DNA of 64,000 nt, taken from positions 119,419,001-119,483,000 of the forward strand of contig CM075655.1 of NCBI GenBank assembly GCA_037953625.1. The letters are read 5' to 3'. The stretch comes from Crotalaria pallida. Taxonomy: Eukaryota; Streptophyta; Magnoliopsida; Fabales; Fabaceae. Shown here piece after piece: positions 38,801 through 48,441 of this stretch. Made by a program: the position numbers and the translations under genes. The notes under the pieces were generated by a model. The model was not told the origin of the DNA. It ran no database searches and saw only the letters and a program-made list of their open reading frames with translations. Numbering within the stretch: position 1 is the first letter of the stretch; each line of letters begins with the position of its first letter.

Positions 38801-39414
38801 AGCTTCTGTTTCGTTTTTTTTAGTAAAGTCCAAACAAACAAACATACAAGTGGCATAAGTGAATTTTCTATTAAAAAAAACGCATTTTCTGCGAAAATAA
38901 AAAACTTCAACAAAAAGGACTAAAATTAAAAGAAACATGAATGTGCGTTACCACGTCCACCATTGATGAATCGCACAGCTCTGCAGGACTCAGTGTGGGC
39001 ATGAACTTCCAATAGCCTTAAACATCCACAAAATAATAAACACCAAAACTTGTAAACACCATAAAATTTAAAAATTAATATATAATTATATATACCTGAA
39101 TTGAAGTATCCAATAATACAACAAACAAATAATAATAATAGGAAGCAAATAGTTTCAGAATTCATAATACAGTACCTAACGGGAGCGCCATCAGCAGTGT
39201 AACGATATCTGAAGGACAAAAGAAATTCGTAGTAACAATTATTAGCACAAATAATTATTAATTACCATAAAATAAAATAAAATAAAATGATGAATATGAA
39301 AAATGGTTAAGGAAGTTACAGGTGAAGGTCACCGTTAATTAGAGCGGCAGCAACGAGATTATCGGAAGGGTGAAAATCGATGTCAAAAGCGAGTTTCTCT
39401 AAGTTTATTTCCAT
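32857..39414 (-). CDS. WDR55: WDR55-type WD40 repeat protein, 15 exons, 348 aa
   Basis: WD40 propeller protein. Family knowledge: plant WDR55 binds DDB1 and is needed for gametophyte and embryo development; animal WDR55 acts in rRNA production. Exons (minus): 39414-39320, 39208-39176, 39016-38952, 38353-38266, 38167-38095, 37408-37302, 35706-35664, 35565-35509, 35333-35257, 34538-34490, 34412-34366, 34258-34185, 33611-33556, 33162-33042, 32918-32857; they sum to 1047 nt with every junction GT/AG and in frame. Recognisable stretches: MEINLEKLAFDIDFHPSDN at the N-terminus, ESCRAVRF, VASGDDEGCIKVWDTRERSC, SGDGTLSVCNLR, EFSEDELLSVVIMKNGRKV, LDEDRIITGSENGII, and an acidic tail (DSDDDEMDIDAD) ending in NNFFADL. 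Arabidopsis WDR55, as I recall, has the same ends and a length of about 353 aa. Three transposons lie in its introns. Upstream TGGGCY boxes fit a housekeeping/ribosome-biogenesis promoter. Confidence 0.94.
33724..34017. mobile_element. MITE, family A, in WDR55 intron 12
   Basis: ctccctccggtcctatatat and tataggaccggagggag with TA at both sides. It lies between WDR55 exons 12 and 13. Confidence 0.85.
34654..35216. mobile_element. hAT-type MITE (563 bp) in WDR55 intron 9
   Basis: caaggttgtcaaactcgcga and (right) tcgcgagtttgacaaccttg are perfect inverted ends. The 8-bp flanks atttctat (34646-34653) and atttccat (35217-35224) differ at one base. The ends are rich in 'actcg/cgagt' motifs. Confidence 0.85.
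35788..36306. mobile_element. MULE-like foldback element, 519 bp, copy 2, in WDR55 intron 6
   Basis: ggcttatttaacattttagt at the left and ctaaaaacttaaataagcc at the right; perfect 9-bp TSD aacaattta at 35779-35787 and 36307-36315. Same family as 6219-6731. Confidence 0.85.
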
Positions 39415-39567
39415 TTGCTGATTCGTGATTCGTGAATTGTGCAACAGAATGCTAAAACCTTAGCTCGTTGTTGGAGTTGGCGGTTTCAGCTATATTATTA
39501 TTCCGCAGAGAGGTTTAAGGCATTGGAATGGAGCCTGCCATGAGAGGATACTGCCCTTCTTCTGGAT

Positions 39568-39602
39568 TGGGCTTTAAATGGATTTGTATCATTCAGTGGG
39601 CC
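39568..39602 (-). promoter_or_regulatory. Two TGGGCY (site II-like) boxes upstream of WDR55
   Basis: tgggct at 39568-39573 and tgggcc at 39597-39602 lie about 155-190 bases upstream of the WDR55 start codon. Such site II elements are commonly found in promoters of plant cell-proliferation and ribosome-biogenesis genes (TCP factor targets). No clear TATA box is seen. Function here is inferred from motif and position only. Confidence 0.4.
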
Positions 39603-39639
39603 GAACTTACTCTTCTCCTTTGTTACCTTTAAAAAAAAT

Positions 39640-39987
39640 TAAAAAAAAAACTAAGTCGTTTTATCATTGAAACTATTTTTTTTTAATATCTGACCTCCCG
39701 AAATTACTTATGAGTTTTTCATAAATTTCTTTTATCAATTTCGATCAAATTTTGCTGATATGTCATACCAAAGAATCTTAGTCAAAAGCAGGAGATTGAC
39801 TACATGATGTCACGTTAGCAAAGATCTCTTTTTTTAATTAAAAATATATATTTTTAGTTTAAAGAATGAGTTGAGAGAAAGGTCGTCTTCGTCTATGACT
39901 AAGCTCCTGCATCTCACTAAGAATTCTGATGAGACATATTAGCAAAATTTGACTGAAATTGATAATTTTTTTTAACAAATACACTTT
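39640..39987. other. WDR55 upstream, AT-rich
   Basis: No gene or repeat boundary apart from the SINE target site at 39974-39987. Confidence 0.5.
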
Positions 39988-40174
39988 TTTTTTTATTAAG
40001 GGTATCCTCCAGCCGATAACCGAAGATTAATTCCTTTCGAGGCATGGAGATCATCGAAGTGGATTTTGCCTCTACCAATAAAACATTTTTCATGACCACG
40101 ACAGAAATCGAACCCTTGACATCAGATTAAGTAACTCAATTATCTAGCAACTATGTTGGGCCTCGTTGATTAAA
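39988..40174 (-). mobile_element. tRNA-derived SINE, copy 2 (about 187 bp)
   Basis: On the minus strand: ccaacatagttgctagataa, gggttcgatttctg (B box), ending in an A tail. Perfect 14-bp TSD aacaaatacacttt at 39974-39987 and 40175-40188. Same family as 31398-31581. Confidence 0.85.
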
Positions 40175-40188
40175 AACAAATACACTTT

Positions 40189-40809
40189 AATCCATGAGCA
40201 GGAAATAGATTACCCATTTGGCAATGTCTATGCGGTGACAACTATGGCCACTAAACCTTCTCCGTCTTACTCCCTTTCCCGCCGTGACCACCTTTGTGTT
40301 ACCCTAGGATGGAGACAACCATCGCAAATAGCCACAAAGCACTCCATGAAGATGTCGTTGAAAAAGTAAAATCCAAGATTGGGTTGCTTGGAGTTTTAAG
40401 GAATACGTAAAATAGTTTTTTTTATAAAAAGAAAATACTACTTCCTTTCGTATCTAATTATAAAATCTCCAATTATAAGATTTTATAAGAAAATTTCACG
40501 TCTATCAAAAAAGTTGATTAATTTATTTATTTGTATTGGAAATGTGAAGTTTGGATGTATATTTTAATGATCATTGGATTTCACGCCGAAGTGCTATATT
40601 TTTTTTCCATCTCGTGTTGCTTTTTTGCACTAGCCACCTCTTCAAATTTGCCATATTTGCATTAGGTGTTGCCCGAAATCAAGATTTGCGGCTTGCTTTT
40701 CCCTTAAAATTAAGATTCTTAGTTCGTATCTTATTGCTCTCTTGTCTCCGACCATAGCATGCAATAAGGGCCAATAACATACATTCTTCGTTGTTTCCCG
40801 CTGATGGTA
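40189..40809. other. Intergenic sequence
   Basis: No gene supported. A MITE-like left end (cttcctttcgtatctaatta, near 40441) has no clear partner. Confidence 0.45.
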
Positions 40810-40959
40810 ACTTAAAAGGGGAATTAGTCTACAAACCCCCCTTTTATCCTCCAAACCCCACTTTTTCTCATAATACCAATAATACCCCTTTATATAAACC
40901 CCAAACCTCATTCACTCAACCTACATCCTCTTCTTCTTCTTCTTCTGCTCCTCCTCCGG

Positions 40960-41553
40960 CCGCCGCTCCCTCCTTTGACCACCGCTGCTCCTGGTGTCTT
41001 GACATCATCATCATATATTGCCACATCAGGAAAAGTAATTGCGAAAGAGTCATCCCTTGTTTTTCCAAGAAACTGAAAGGCGCTATTGACATCTTTCAGA
41101 CAGAGGTAGTATGCAATAATCTTTTGCACCCTTGGTTCAACTATGCCAAACTCTTTCAGGAAGCTATTCAAGAGAGGCAGAATGTGCTCCCTGTTTCCAT
41201 TAGGGTATGTTTGGGAGTTTTGGATGAGATGGAATGGAAAGGGAATGATTTCCTTTCCTTTCCTTTCCATTGGTTCCCTCCCAATTTGGGAGGTAAAGAT
41301 TTTAAGTGTTTTAAGCCATAAATTTCCATTCCATTCCATTACTTTGTAACTCTCAAACAATGTGAATCTCATTTTAACCAATTCCATTCCATTCCATTCC
41401 TCTCATTACCTTCAATCCAAACAAAGCCTTACTGAGATGCACTCTCAAAATTGAATAATAAGACTTGCTTGTGACAGATGAACCTTTCTTTCTCATCATC
41501 ATGTACACTTTATTTGCCTCCTCAGCCAATCCTTTCTTACATAAGAAATAGAA
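40960..41553 (-). pseudogene. PPR protein gene fragment captured by a Pack-MULE
   Basis: On the minus strand: FLCKKGLAEEANKVYMMM (41547-41494), a PPR-type helix pair, then SKSYYSILRVHLS up to 41429; after the MITE the frame resumes with NGNREHILPLLNSFLKEFG and reads into YYLCLKDVNSAFQFLG. Upstream of 41553 the frame meets a stop, and downstream it runs into the element's inverted repeat. Only one or two PPR units remain, so it is a fragment without likely function; transcription from the element cannot be excluded. Confidence 0.65.
41203..41428. mobile_element. Tourist-like MITE (226 bp) inside the PPR fragment
   Basis: gggtatgtttggg at the left and ccaaacaaagcc at the right, flanked by TTA on both sides (PIF/Harbinger target). 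Removing it with one TTA joins the PPR frame across the site (HLS-NGNRE). Confidence 0.75.
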
Positions 41554-41615
41554 TCGTTACACACTGCACTAAATATGTCTGGTCTCAAACCTTCTATTCC
41601 GTATAGCAATTATGA

Positions 41616-41720
41616 GGCGGGGGTGGGGGCAGAGTCGAGAACGGAGGCGCAAGGGAAGGCAGGGGCGTTGGCGGAGACGGGGGCGGGGGCAGAGCCGGGA
41701 ACGGAGGCGCAAGGGGGGGA
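41616..41720. repeat. GC-rich 60-bp tandem repeat
   Basis: agagtcgagaacggaggcgc and agagccgggaacggaggcgc occur exactly 60 bases apart, each followed by aaggg. Base composition is far above the surroundings. Confidence 0.75.
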
Positions 41721-41903
41721 GTTGCAGTGGGGGCTGTGTGAAGGTGATGGTGGTGGTGGGTAGTGAGGTTGTTGGTAGTGAATGAGGTTTGGAAAAAGAG
41801 GGGCATTTCTGACTTTTCCCAATCAAAATGGGGTTTGGTGGAGAAAAATTGAGTTTGGGGACTAATTCCCACTTAAAAGGATTGACACAACAACGGAGGT
41901 GGC

Positions 41904-42634
41904 CAGGCCCGGTCCTAACCTATCTTGGGCCCTAGGGCGAAATTTTTTTTGGGGCCCTACTAAAAAAAATTATTAAAATTAAATCAATTAAAACACTATA
42001 TATTTATATATTTAATTAATTAAAACAATGATAACAATCAATAATAAAAATAGGTATTATATAAAATAGAGTTGAAATAAAATAAAAAAAAATTTATTAA
42101 TTAAATAGGTAACTAAATTGTTTTCATGTTACTCTCCCGTCTTTGTATATAATATCATTTTGGTTGAATTCTCGTTCATTATTAAAGTTGGTTAATTTAG
42201 TTAATTGTATTGAAAATGTGAATATTTGATATGTTTTTTTTTCAAAACTATACTTATAAGTATTATTGAGAACCTAAAAATTGTTGAGAAAATATGAGTG
42301 TTTGTGAAAAAAAGTACCTAATTGTCATTGAAAATTTGTATTAAGTCTTATAAATAAGGACAAAATAAAATTCTCAAAATGGTGTTATATTTAGGGACAA
42401 AGGGAGTAAGTTATAAAAATAAAGTTCATAAGTTAACATATTTATAAGTCAAGTGAGCAAATAAAAAAAATAAATTAAAATATTATGCTAAACTATTAAT
42501 AATTGAAAGATAAAAAATATGCAACTATTAATTTTTTTTTTAAGTATAAGTACTATTAAAAAAATTTATGAGGCCCCTAAAATTTTTGGGCCCTGGGCGG
42601 TGGCCCTCAATGCCCACCCCCAGGGCCGGGCCTG
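41904..42634. mobile_element. Non-autonomous hAT element (731 bp) with 8-bp TSD, containing a MITE
   Basis: caggcccggtcct and agggccgggcctg are the ends; gaggtggc is duplicated exactly at 41896-41903 and 42635-42642. Subterminal gggccct motifs face each other. A family B MITE sits at 42132-42406. Confidence 0.85.
42132..42406. mobile_element. MITE, family B, nested in the hAT element
   Basis: ctctcccgtctttgtatata at the left and tatatttagggacaaaggga at the right, flanked by TA. The interior (agttaattgtattgaaaatg) matches 5327 and 15043. Confidence 0.7.
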
Positions 42635-42701
42635 GAGGTGGCTAAGCGTGAAAGCGACACAAAAGGAAACAGCAAGCTACTAAGTTTTTCTATTTATTTT
42701 T

Positions 42702-43436
42702 GGCTTAATTGCAGTTTTGGTCCCCCAATTTTGATAATTTGGCGATTTTGGTCCTCGAGCTTTTAATTTGGCAATTTCAGTCCTTCAATTTACAATTAGT
42801 AGCTATTTTGGTCCTTCCGTCAATTCTGCCGTTAACGGAGCTAACGAAATGCTAGGCACGTGGAGGTCGAGATGCTTGACATCGATGCGAGGTCGGTGTA
42901 ACCTCTCGATGGTCGGTTCACAGTCCTTTAAACTCAATAAGACTGGTTACTACTTAAGATCGGTTGACGTGAAGCGACTCGATGTGCTCGTCTGATCGCT
43001 GCCAAGGGATGTAACACGGAATGAGGTCAGTTCCCATGAACTTGGTGCTACATGCTACATGCTCGGTTATCGTGAGTTCGGTGTTACATGCTCAGTTATG
43101 ACTCGATGTGCTCGGCCGATCGCTGCCAAGGGGTGTAACACGAAATGTGGTCGGTTCCCATGAGCTCGGTGCTACATGCTACATGCTCGGTTATCGTGAG
43201 TTCGGTGCTACTTGCTCGGTTATAATGAGGTCGGCTGGTCGCTGCCAATGACTTACTTCCTCTATTGCTGACACGTGTCCCTCCGTGAGCCACGTCAGCT
43301 CCGTTAATGGCAGAGTTGACGGAGGGACCAAAATAGTCACTAATTGTAAATTGGAGGACTGAAATCGCCAAATTAAAAACTAGGAGACCAAAATCGCCAA
43401 ATTATTAAAATTGGGAAACCAAAAGTGCAATTAAGT
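42702..43436. mobile_element. Foldback element (about 735 bp) with 124-bp internal tandem repeat
   Basis: Arms of about 140 bases start ggcttaattgcagttttggt and, inverted at the right, cttaattgcacttttggttt. They share ttacaattagt and a gttaacggag-type region. Between them a unit starting actcgatgtgctcg repeats at 42977 and 43101. The TSD is not clear. Confidence 0.75.
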
Positions 43437-43544
43437 TTTCTTCTTTTTATATGCTATGTTACTTAATTTATTAAAAAGTGAAAGAATTTGACCCTTTTCA
43501 AACTCGTTTCATTGAATGTCGTGGTACAGATTTTGGAAAATTCA

Positions 43545-43836
43545 TACTTCATCCTATTCTTATTATAGAGCATATTTAACCGAATTACAAATATCAAGAA
43601 AAATAGTTAGTTTTATGATTTTTATGATAATATATTGTAACATTACAATTTTATCCTCTCAATTTTTCTTGGAAAATTCACACACATTAATAAACAACAA
43701 AAAACATATAGATAGTCAAAGCATTTGATAAGGAAAAAAGAAAAACAATAAATGATTCATAAAAAATATAAATAACTTATAATTAAAATAAATTTTTTTT
43801 ATAAAATATGACCTATAATAAGAATTGGAAGAAGTA
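43545..43836. mobile_element. MITE, family A, degenerate
   Basis: The interior (tatattgtaacattacaatt, cacattaataaacaacaaaa) matches 33724-34017; the ends have decayed (ctattcttattatagagc / gacctataataagaattgga). Confidence 0.65.
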
Positions 43837-44171
43837 TTAAACCGTTACACTCGTCTCGAAATACATATGACTATTTCTGGAAGAAAAAAAAAACTTATGA
43901 ATAGAACTATTGCTAGGATATTTCACATCAATATCTCTTTTGGTAACTTGAGATGACACCTAGTGATTTAATTTTTTAATTTTATTATCTAAAATAACAA
44001 AGTAATTACGTGTTATCATCTCCTCCTCGAGAGCGTTTTCTAAATTCAGGAGAGACAGGGAGTGAGTTTGAGGCAAAAGCAAATGCAAGGAAGGTAGTAC
44101 ACAAAATAAATAATAAATAAAGTTTAACACTTTATTTAGTTGCACAAAAGAAAATAACAAGAAAGAAAATA

Positions 44172-45069
44172 CTCCCTCTGATTTCATCTATAAGAAAAAA
44201 AATATCATATTAATGGTCTTAAATATAAGTAAAAAATTAATCAACTTTCTATTCTCAATACAACAATTCTTAAAATATCCCTACAAAATGGTCGTAACAT
44301 TTAATTTTTGAGTAAACTGTCACTTTGATTCCTGAATTTACACAACACTTTCACTTTAGTCCCTGAAATTAACAAAAATACTTTAAGGTCCATGACTTTG
44401 TAAAAAGTCATTCACATTAGTCTCTTCTCCTAACCCCCATCAACAGACGTTGATGGAGTGATGACGTGATTGACTAGAGGCCTTATATGACATCGTTTTT
44501 ATGTCCCCGTGCACTTATAATGTATTAAACTGTCACGTTAGTCCCATCAGCTGCACCAGTGTCATGTTCAGTTGCACCAGTCCCATGTTCGGCTGCATCG
44601 GTGCTATGTTTTGAAGTGTGCATATTTTGACGTGTTCAGCTTCAAAACATGAGACTGATGTAGCTGAACATGACACTGATGCAACCGGTAGGACTAACGG
44701 GACAATTTACTTCGTAATAAGTGCCACAAGGACGCAAAAACGACGTCGTTTAAGGCCCCTAGTTAGCCACGTCATCACTCCGTTAACGTCCGTTGACGGG
44801 GGTTAGGGACAGAGACCAACTTGAATGACTTTTTACAAAGTCAGTGACCTGAAAACATTTTTGCTAATTTCAGAGACTAAAGTGAAAGTACTCTGTAAAT
44901 TCAGGGACCAAAGTGACTGTTTTCTCGTTAATTTTTGTTTCATTCACAATGCAAGTTTCCTAAAGTAGTCAATTTTTCTATGAATTTGAGAAAATTAAAT
45001 GCACTCAACTAACTTTCTTAATACCTGTGAAATTAATTTTTTTTTGCTTATAAATAAAATCGGAAGGAG
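44172..45069. mobile_element. MITE, family E, split by a foldback element
   Basis: ctccctctgatttcatctat at the left and ataaataaaatcggaaggag at the right, TA-flanked. The interior is interrupted at 44311-44927; the empty site is seen in the copy at 13666. Confidence 0.75.
44311..44927. mobile_element. MULE-like long foldback element (617 bp) with perfect 10-bp TSD
   Basis: Almost the whole element is one inverted repeat: arms of about 300 bases (cactttgattcctgaattta against taaattcagggaccaaagtg; ggttagggacagagacc opposed to gtctcttctcctaaccc; acatgacactgatgca opposed to tgcaccagtgtcatgt). ttaatttttg flanks it at 44301-44310 and 44928-44937. Confidence 0.85.
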
Positions 45070-47504
45070 TAAGTAAATTTTGTTGTTGTTTAATATGAGA
45101 GAATGATAGAGACCTTCTAGGGAGCATCCAGTTCAACTCACTCAAGATACCAATCAAGGAAGAAACTTCCAACAACAACATTCACAACTTTGCCCAATTC
45201 AAGAACCAAGAACAAATCTCCAAATAAAGATCAAAGCTCTACGAGGAAGAGGAAACATGACATTAGTACATCAATTGACTCAATCACTTGAAGACTTGAA
45301 TCTTTTGAACTCTAGCTTACTTTACGTTTCTATTCCTCAAGTTGTAATTAGTCGAGGGTTGCTAGCTTGCACCCAATATATTGCCTATTTAGTTTCCTAG
45401 TTTAAGTTTATCTTTAAGTAGTTTAATTGGAGCAACCAAAGCGGTGGAAGATATAAGATGAAGACTCATCAAGTCAACCTCATTGAGAGAAAAATAATCA
45501 AGCATTCAAGTCATCATCAAGGTAAGAAATTCCAAGAGTCAATCACAAAGAGAAGCATTCAACCACCCTTTGATTTCTTGATAGAATTGACGAGCTATAG
45601 AATGCATCGAAGACACCACCTTTTGATCTTCCTCGACTCCTCACCATTATGAAGAGTTAATGATGAAGCATTAAACGCCATGAATGAAGTATTAAAAAAT
45701 GATTTAAGTCGGTTAATGAACCATTAACTCGTGCAACTCCCTAGCTAGGTGAAATGTCATCATTAAGTTATGATTATGACTAGATTCTCTTCTTAATTCC
45801 GTGCAATCCACTAAGCTAGATGAATGGTCACTTTCTTCTATATATAATATACTATTGTGATAGGAAAGAGATAGAGTTTTGAAGTTGAATGAAACTTGGC
45901 TTTGCCATTTTGAGAGAGAGTGATTCTCTTGGGTTCTTAATTAGGAGCTTTTCAAGGGTGAGATGCCTTTGTAAGTTCTTGACTTATCATTTTCTTAGGA
46001 AGGTGTGACGCCTCTTCTCCTTGTTCTTTTCTTATTGGAATGATAACTTAAGCCTTGATGCAATAAGTCTGAATTCCAAACCATGATGCTCTTTCCCTTA
46101 GTTTCCAAAGGTTGATAACTCTTGATCTTCTTTGTTTCTAAATCGATTGTCAATCATCATTTTTGGAGTCTTAGCTTGTATATCAATTCGGTTTCTTCCT
46201 AAGGAATAAAAAACAAATATTTTTCTTGATGCTGAAATTCTATGTATGACTCTTAAGGTATATGATCAAATCAAGTTTCATTGGACGAAGAAATCTAAAA
46301 CCTTTCTTTGATCACAAAACTTGCATCACCTTCCTAGTTAGATCCTATGATTCCTTGGGAGGAGGCTATCAAAGAAAATGAGGAGAAAAAATTATTGTTT
46401 TTTTCTTCTATTTGATTGAGTAAAAAAGCGAGGGAAGAGAAATTAATAAATTAGTTAATAAATCCATATATCCCTTTAATTTTATAATAAAATTTTCAGT
46501 CTAATATCATGTGCTCGAACTTGACAATCTGTTTGTTTATTTTTTTAAGGAAAAAAATTATTTTTTTTAAAATAAAAAAGTTATTATAACATAAACAATT
46601 TTCCACGTATAACCATTTTTTTTTTAAAGTTAAAAGAGCTATTTTTCTTTCATCTCAGCAAATGTCTTTCAATACTCATATCCGATGCCACCTTTCTGGA
46701 ACATGCATCAACAGATCCGTGTTGTCCACCATGGCTCCCTCCATCGTGTTTTATTGTAGCAATCATGTCAAGGGGACAATGGTAGAGGATGAAACACACA
46801 TGGGCAAGGTTGTGAGGAAAAACAACACATGTATGAAAGGGCAATTTTGGTAATTTATCCAAGAGTTCTTTTCTTTTTGCTATTTATTCTCCAAGTCAGA
46901 GGAAAACAAAATCGCGGGGGAGAGGGTGGAAGGGAGCCCCATGCTTTGTTTTTCCTCTTCTCAAATTTTCTCCCTTATCAAAGTAGGGAGATTCCCAAAA
47001 AAAAAAGTAAGTTGCATTAGAATACATTTTTATTTAGTATAACAATTTTCAAGACAATATATTCACTTATATCATTTATATAAATAGATTTTGTTGTTGT
47101 TTGGTTGGAAAGAAATAAAATCTACAAATGAGTTATTTCTTTCGAGACGAAAAGAACTTTTTGCGATGGAATCTACCTTTTTCTTTTTTCAATTTTTTAA
47201 ATCAACCAATTAAGCGTGATTCCTTTTTTATTCTCTCGTACTCTCTTCCAAAAATTACTCAACACATACACAATTATAGCTGATAATAGAAAACCCTAAT
47301 GCCATATTTAGATTAATGATATGCAGAAAGATAAAACCTAATTAAATTTTATTGTTTGAATTGTTGTGATTAAGAAAGAATTGAATGATACATTATTGTA
47401 TTTGTTCCCAAGAATATCGAATATCAAAAATAGCCTATGAATGAATGAATGATGGAGTAGTAAAAAAAAGTACCCACCGGCCACCCGTCACTGATGACTA
47501 GTCC
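45070..47504. other. Unassigned repeat-like DNA upstream of the MORC-type gene
   Basis: 45080-46380 has balanced composition, CAA/CTT-rich words and no open frame over 65 codons, suggesting part of an LTR retrotransposon, but no ends or TSD were found. 46380-47480 is AT-rich. No gene supported. Confidence 0.4.
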
Positions 47505-48441
47505 GTGTCACTGTTCACTCACTTAACCGCCGTAAATCACTCACATAACCGCTGTCACTTCCTCAACAGGTCTGCGTCTCTTCTTCTCCTCCTTTCCCAT
47601 TTCTTTTCCACATTCTCCCCAACACGTCGCCGTTTTCCTTACTCCTCTTCCTCTCTCTCTCACACACACTCTTCGCATTCCACTTCCTTTTTAGGGTTTC
47701 CCTTTGCTTATCAAAACCCCTGAGTGAGTTCATGCTTGAGTTGGAAAGCTTCCCCCTTTAACTTCATTTAATGGTACCACCTTTTTCATTCATTTCCTAC
47801 ATTATTCTCTGCTGCATTGCATTTCTTAGTTTTATCTCTCTCTTTTTTGCACGTGAAGTTAGCTTTATGTATTAAAGATGCTATTTTTTCATCGTTACAG
47901 TTTATTAACTACGCTTTGCATGCCCCATTAGGCGCGAGCCTCGTGCACTGGGTCGCCCTTATAGCTATTTTTTTTTTTTGGTGTTCATCTCTGCAGGTTT
48001 TTTAATCGGAGGTATCCACTTCAAAGATTATCGCTTGAAACAAGGTGAATTTGGTTTTTAACTTAATGTATTAGTATAATTTATAATATGCAGTTTCAAT
48101 GCTATTTCATGCTGCATTTTGGAATTTGTAACGAGAGTGAGTGAGGGACACACTTAAACAAGTGTGGGAAGCTCAAAGTGACCGTGGTGTGCATTTTGCA
48201 AACCCTAGGAAAAACAAAATTTGTATTAGGAAATTAGATGCTCAATTGCAGTTCCAATAATACGATGGAGAGAAATCTTTGTTTTGGTGCATTACTGCAT
48301 TTGTTTGTTGTTATTTATGGTAGAAAAAAGGGAGCAGCATTTACAAGCTTAGCTTTTTTGAGATTTTTAACTATTTAATTATGTCATGCTGTGTGACTAT
48401 TCGGTACTGATTTTTACTTAATGACAATTATGCAGATTGGC
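47505..48441 (+). other. Probable 5' untranslated exons of the MORC-type gene
   Basis: CT-rich sequence typical of plant leaders runs from about 47500 to a strong donor (TGA|GTGAGTT, intron from 47724). A likely second leader exon is 47997-48044 (acceptor ctctgcag, donor aag|gtgaat), and the coding exon begins after the acceptor at 48435 (tatgcag). An ATG-initiated frame at 47505-47723 closes at the first donor and cannot join the main frame, so it is at most an upstream ORF. Transcript evidence is needed for exact ends. Confidence 0.5.

Larger units (their letters stand above)
40819..41870. mobile_element. Pack-MULE (1052 bp) carrying a PPR gene fragment
   Basis: Terminal inverted repeats start gggaattagtc at both ends and extend, with gaps, over about 95-100 bases (both contain aaaccccа-type runs and end near aaacctcattcact). 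The 9-bp TSD acttaaaag is exact at 40810-40818 and 41871-41879. The interior is not transposase: it holds a minus-strand PPR-like fragment (40960-41553), a Tourist-like MITE and a GC-rich 60-bp repeat. Confidence 0.85.

Noticed and set aside
47505..47723. Leader frame as a transit peptide for the MORC-type protein
   Set aside because: It closes with a stop at the first donor and cannot be spliced in frame to the coding exon.
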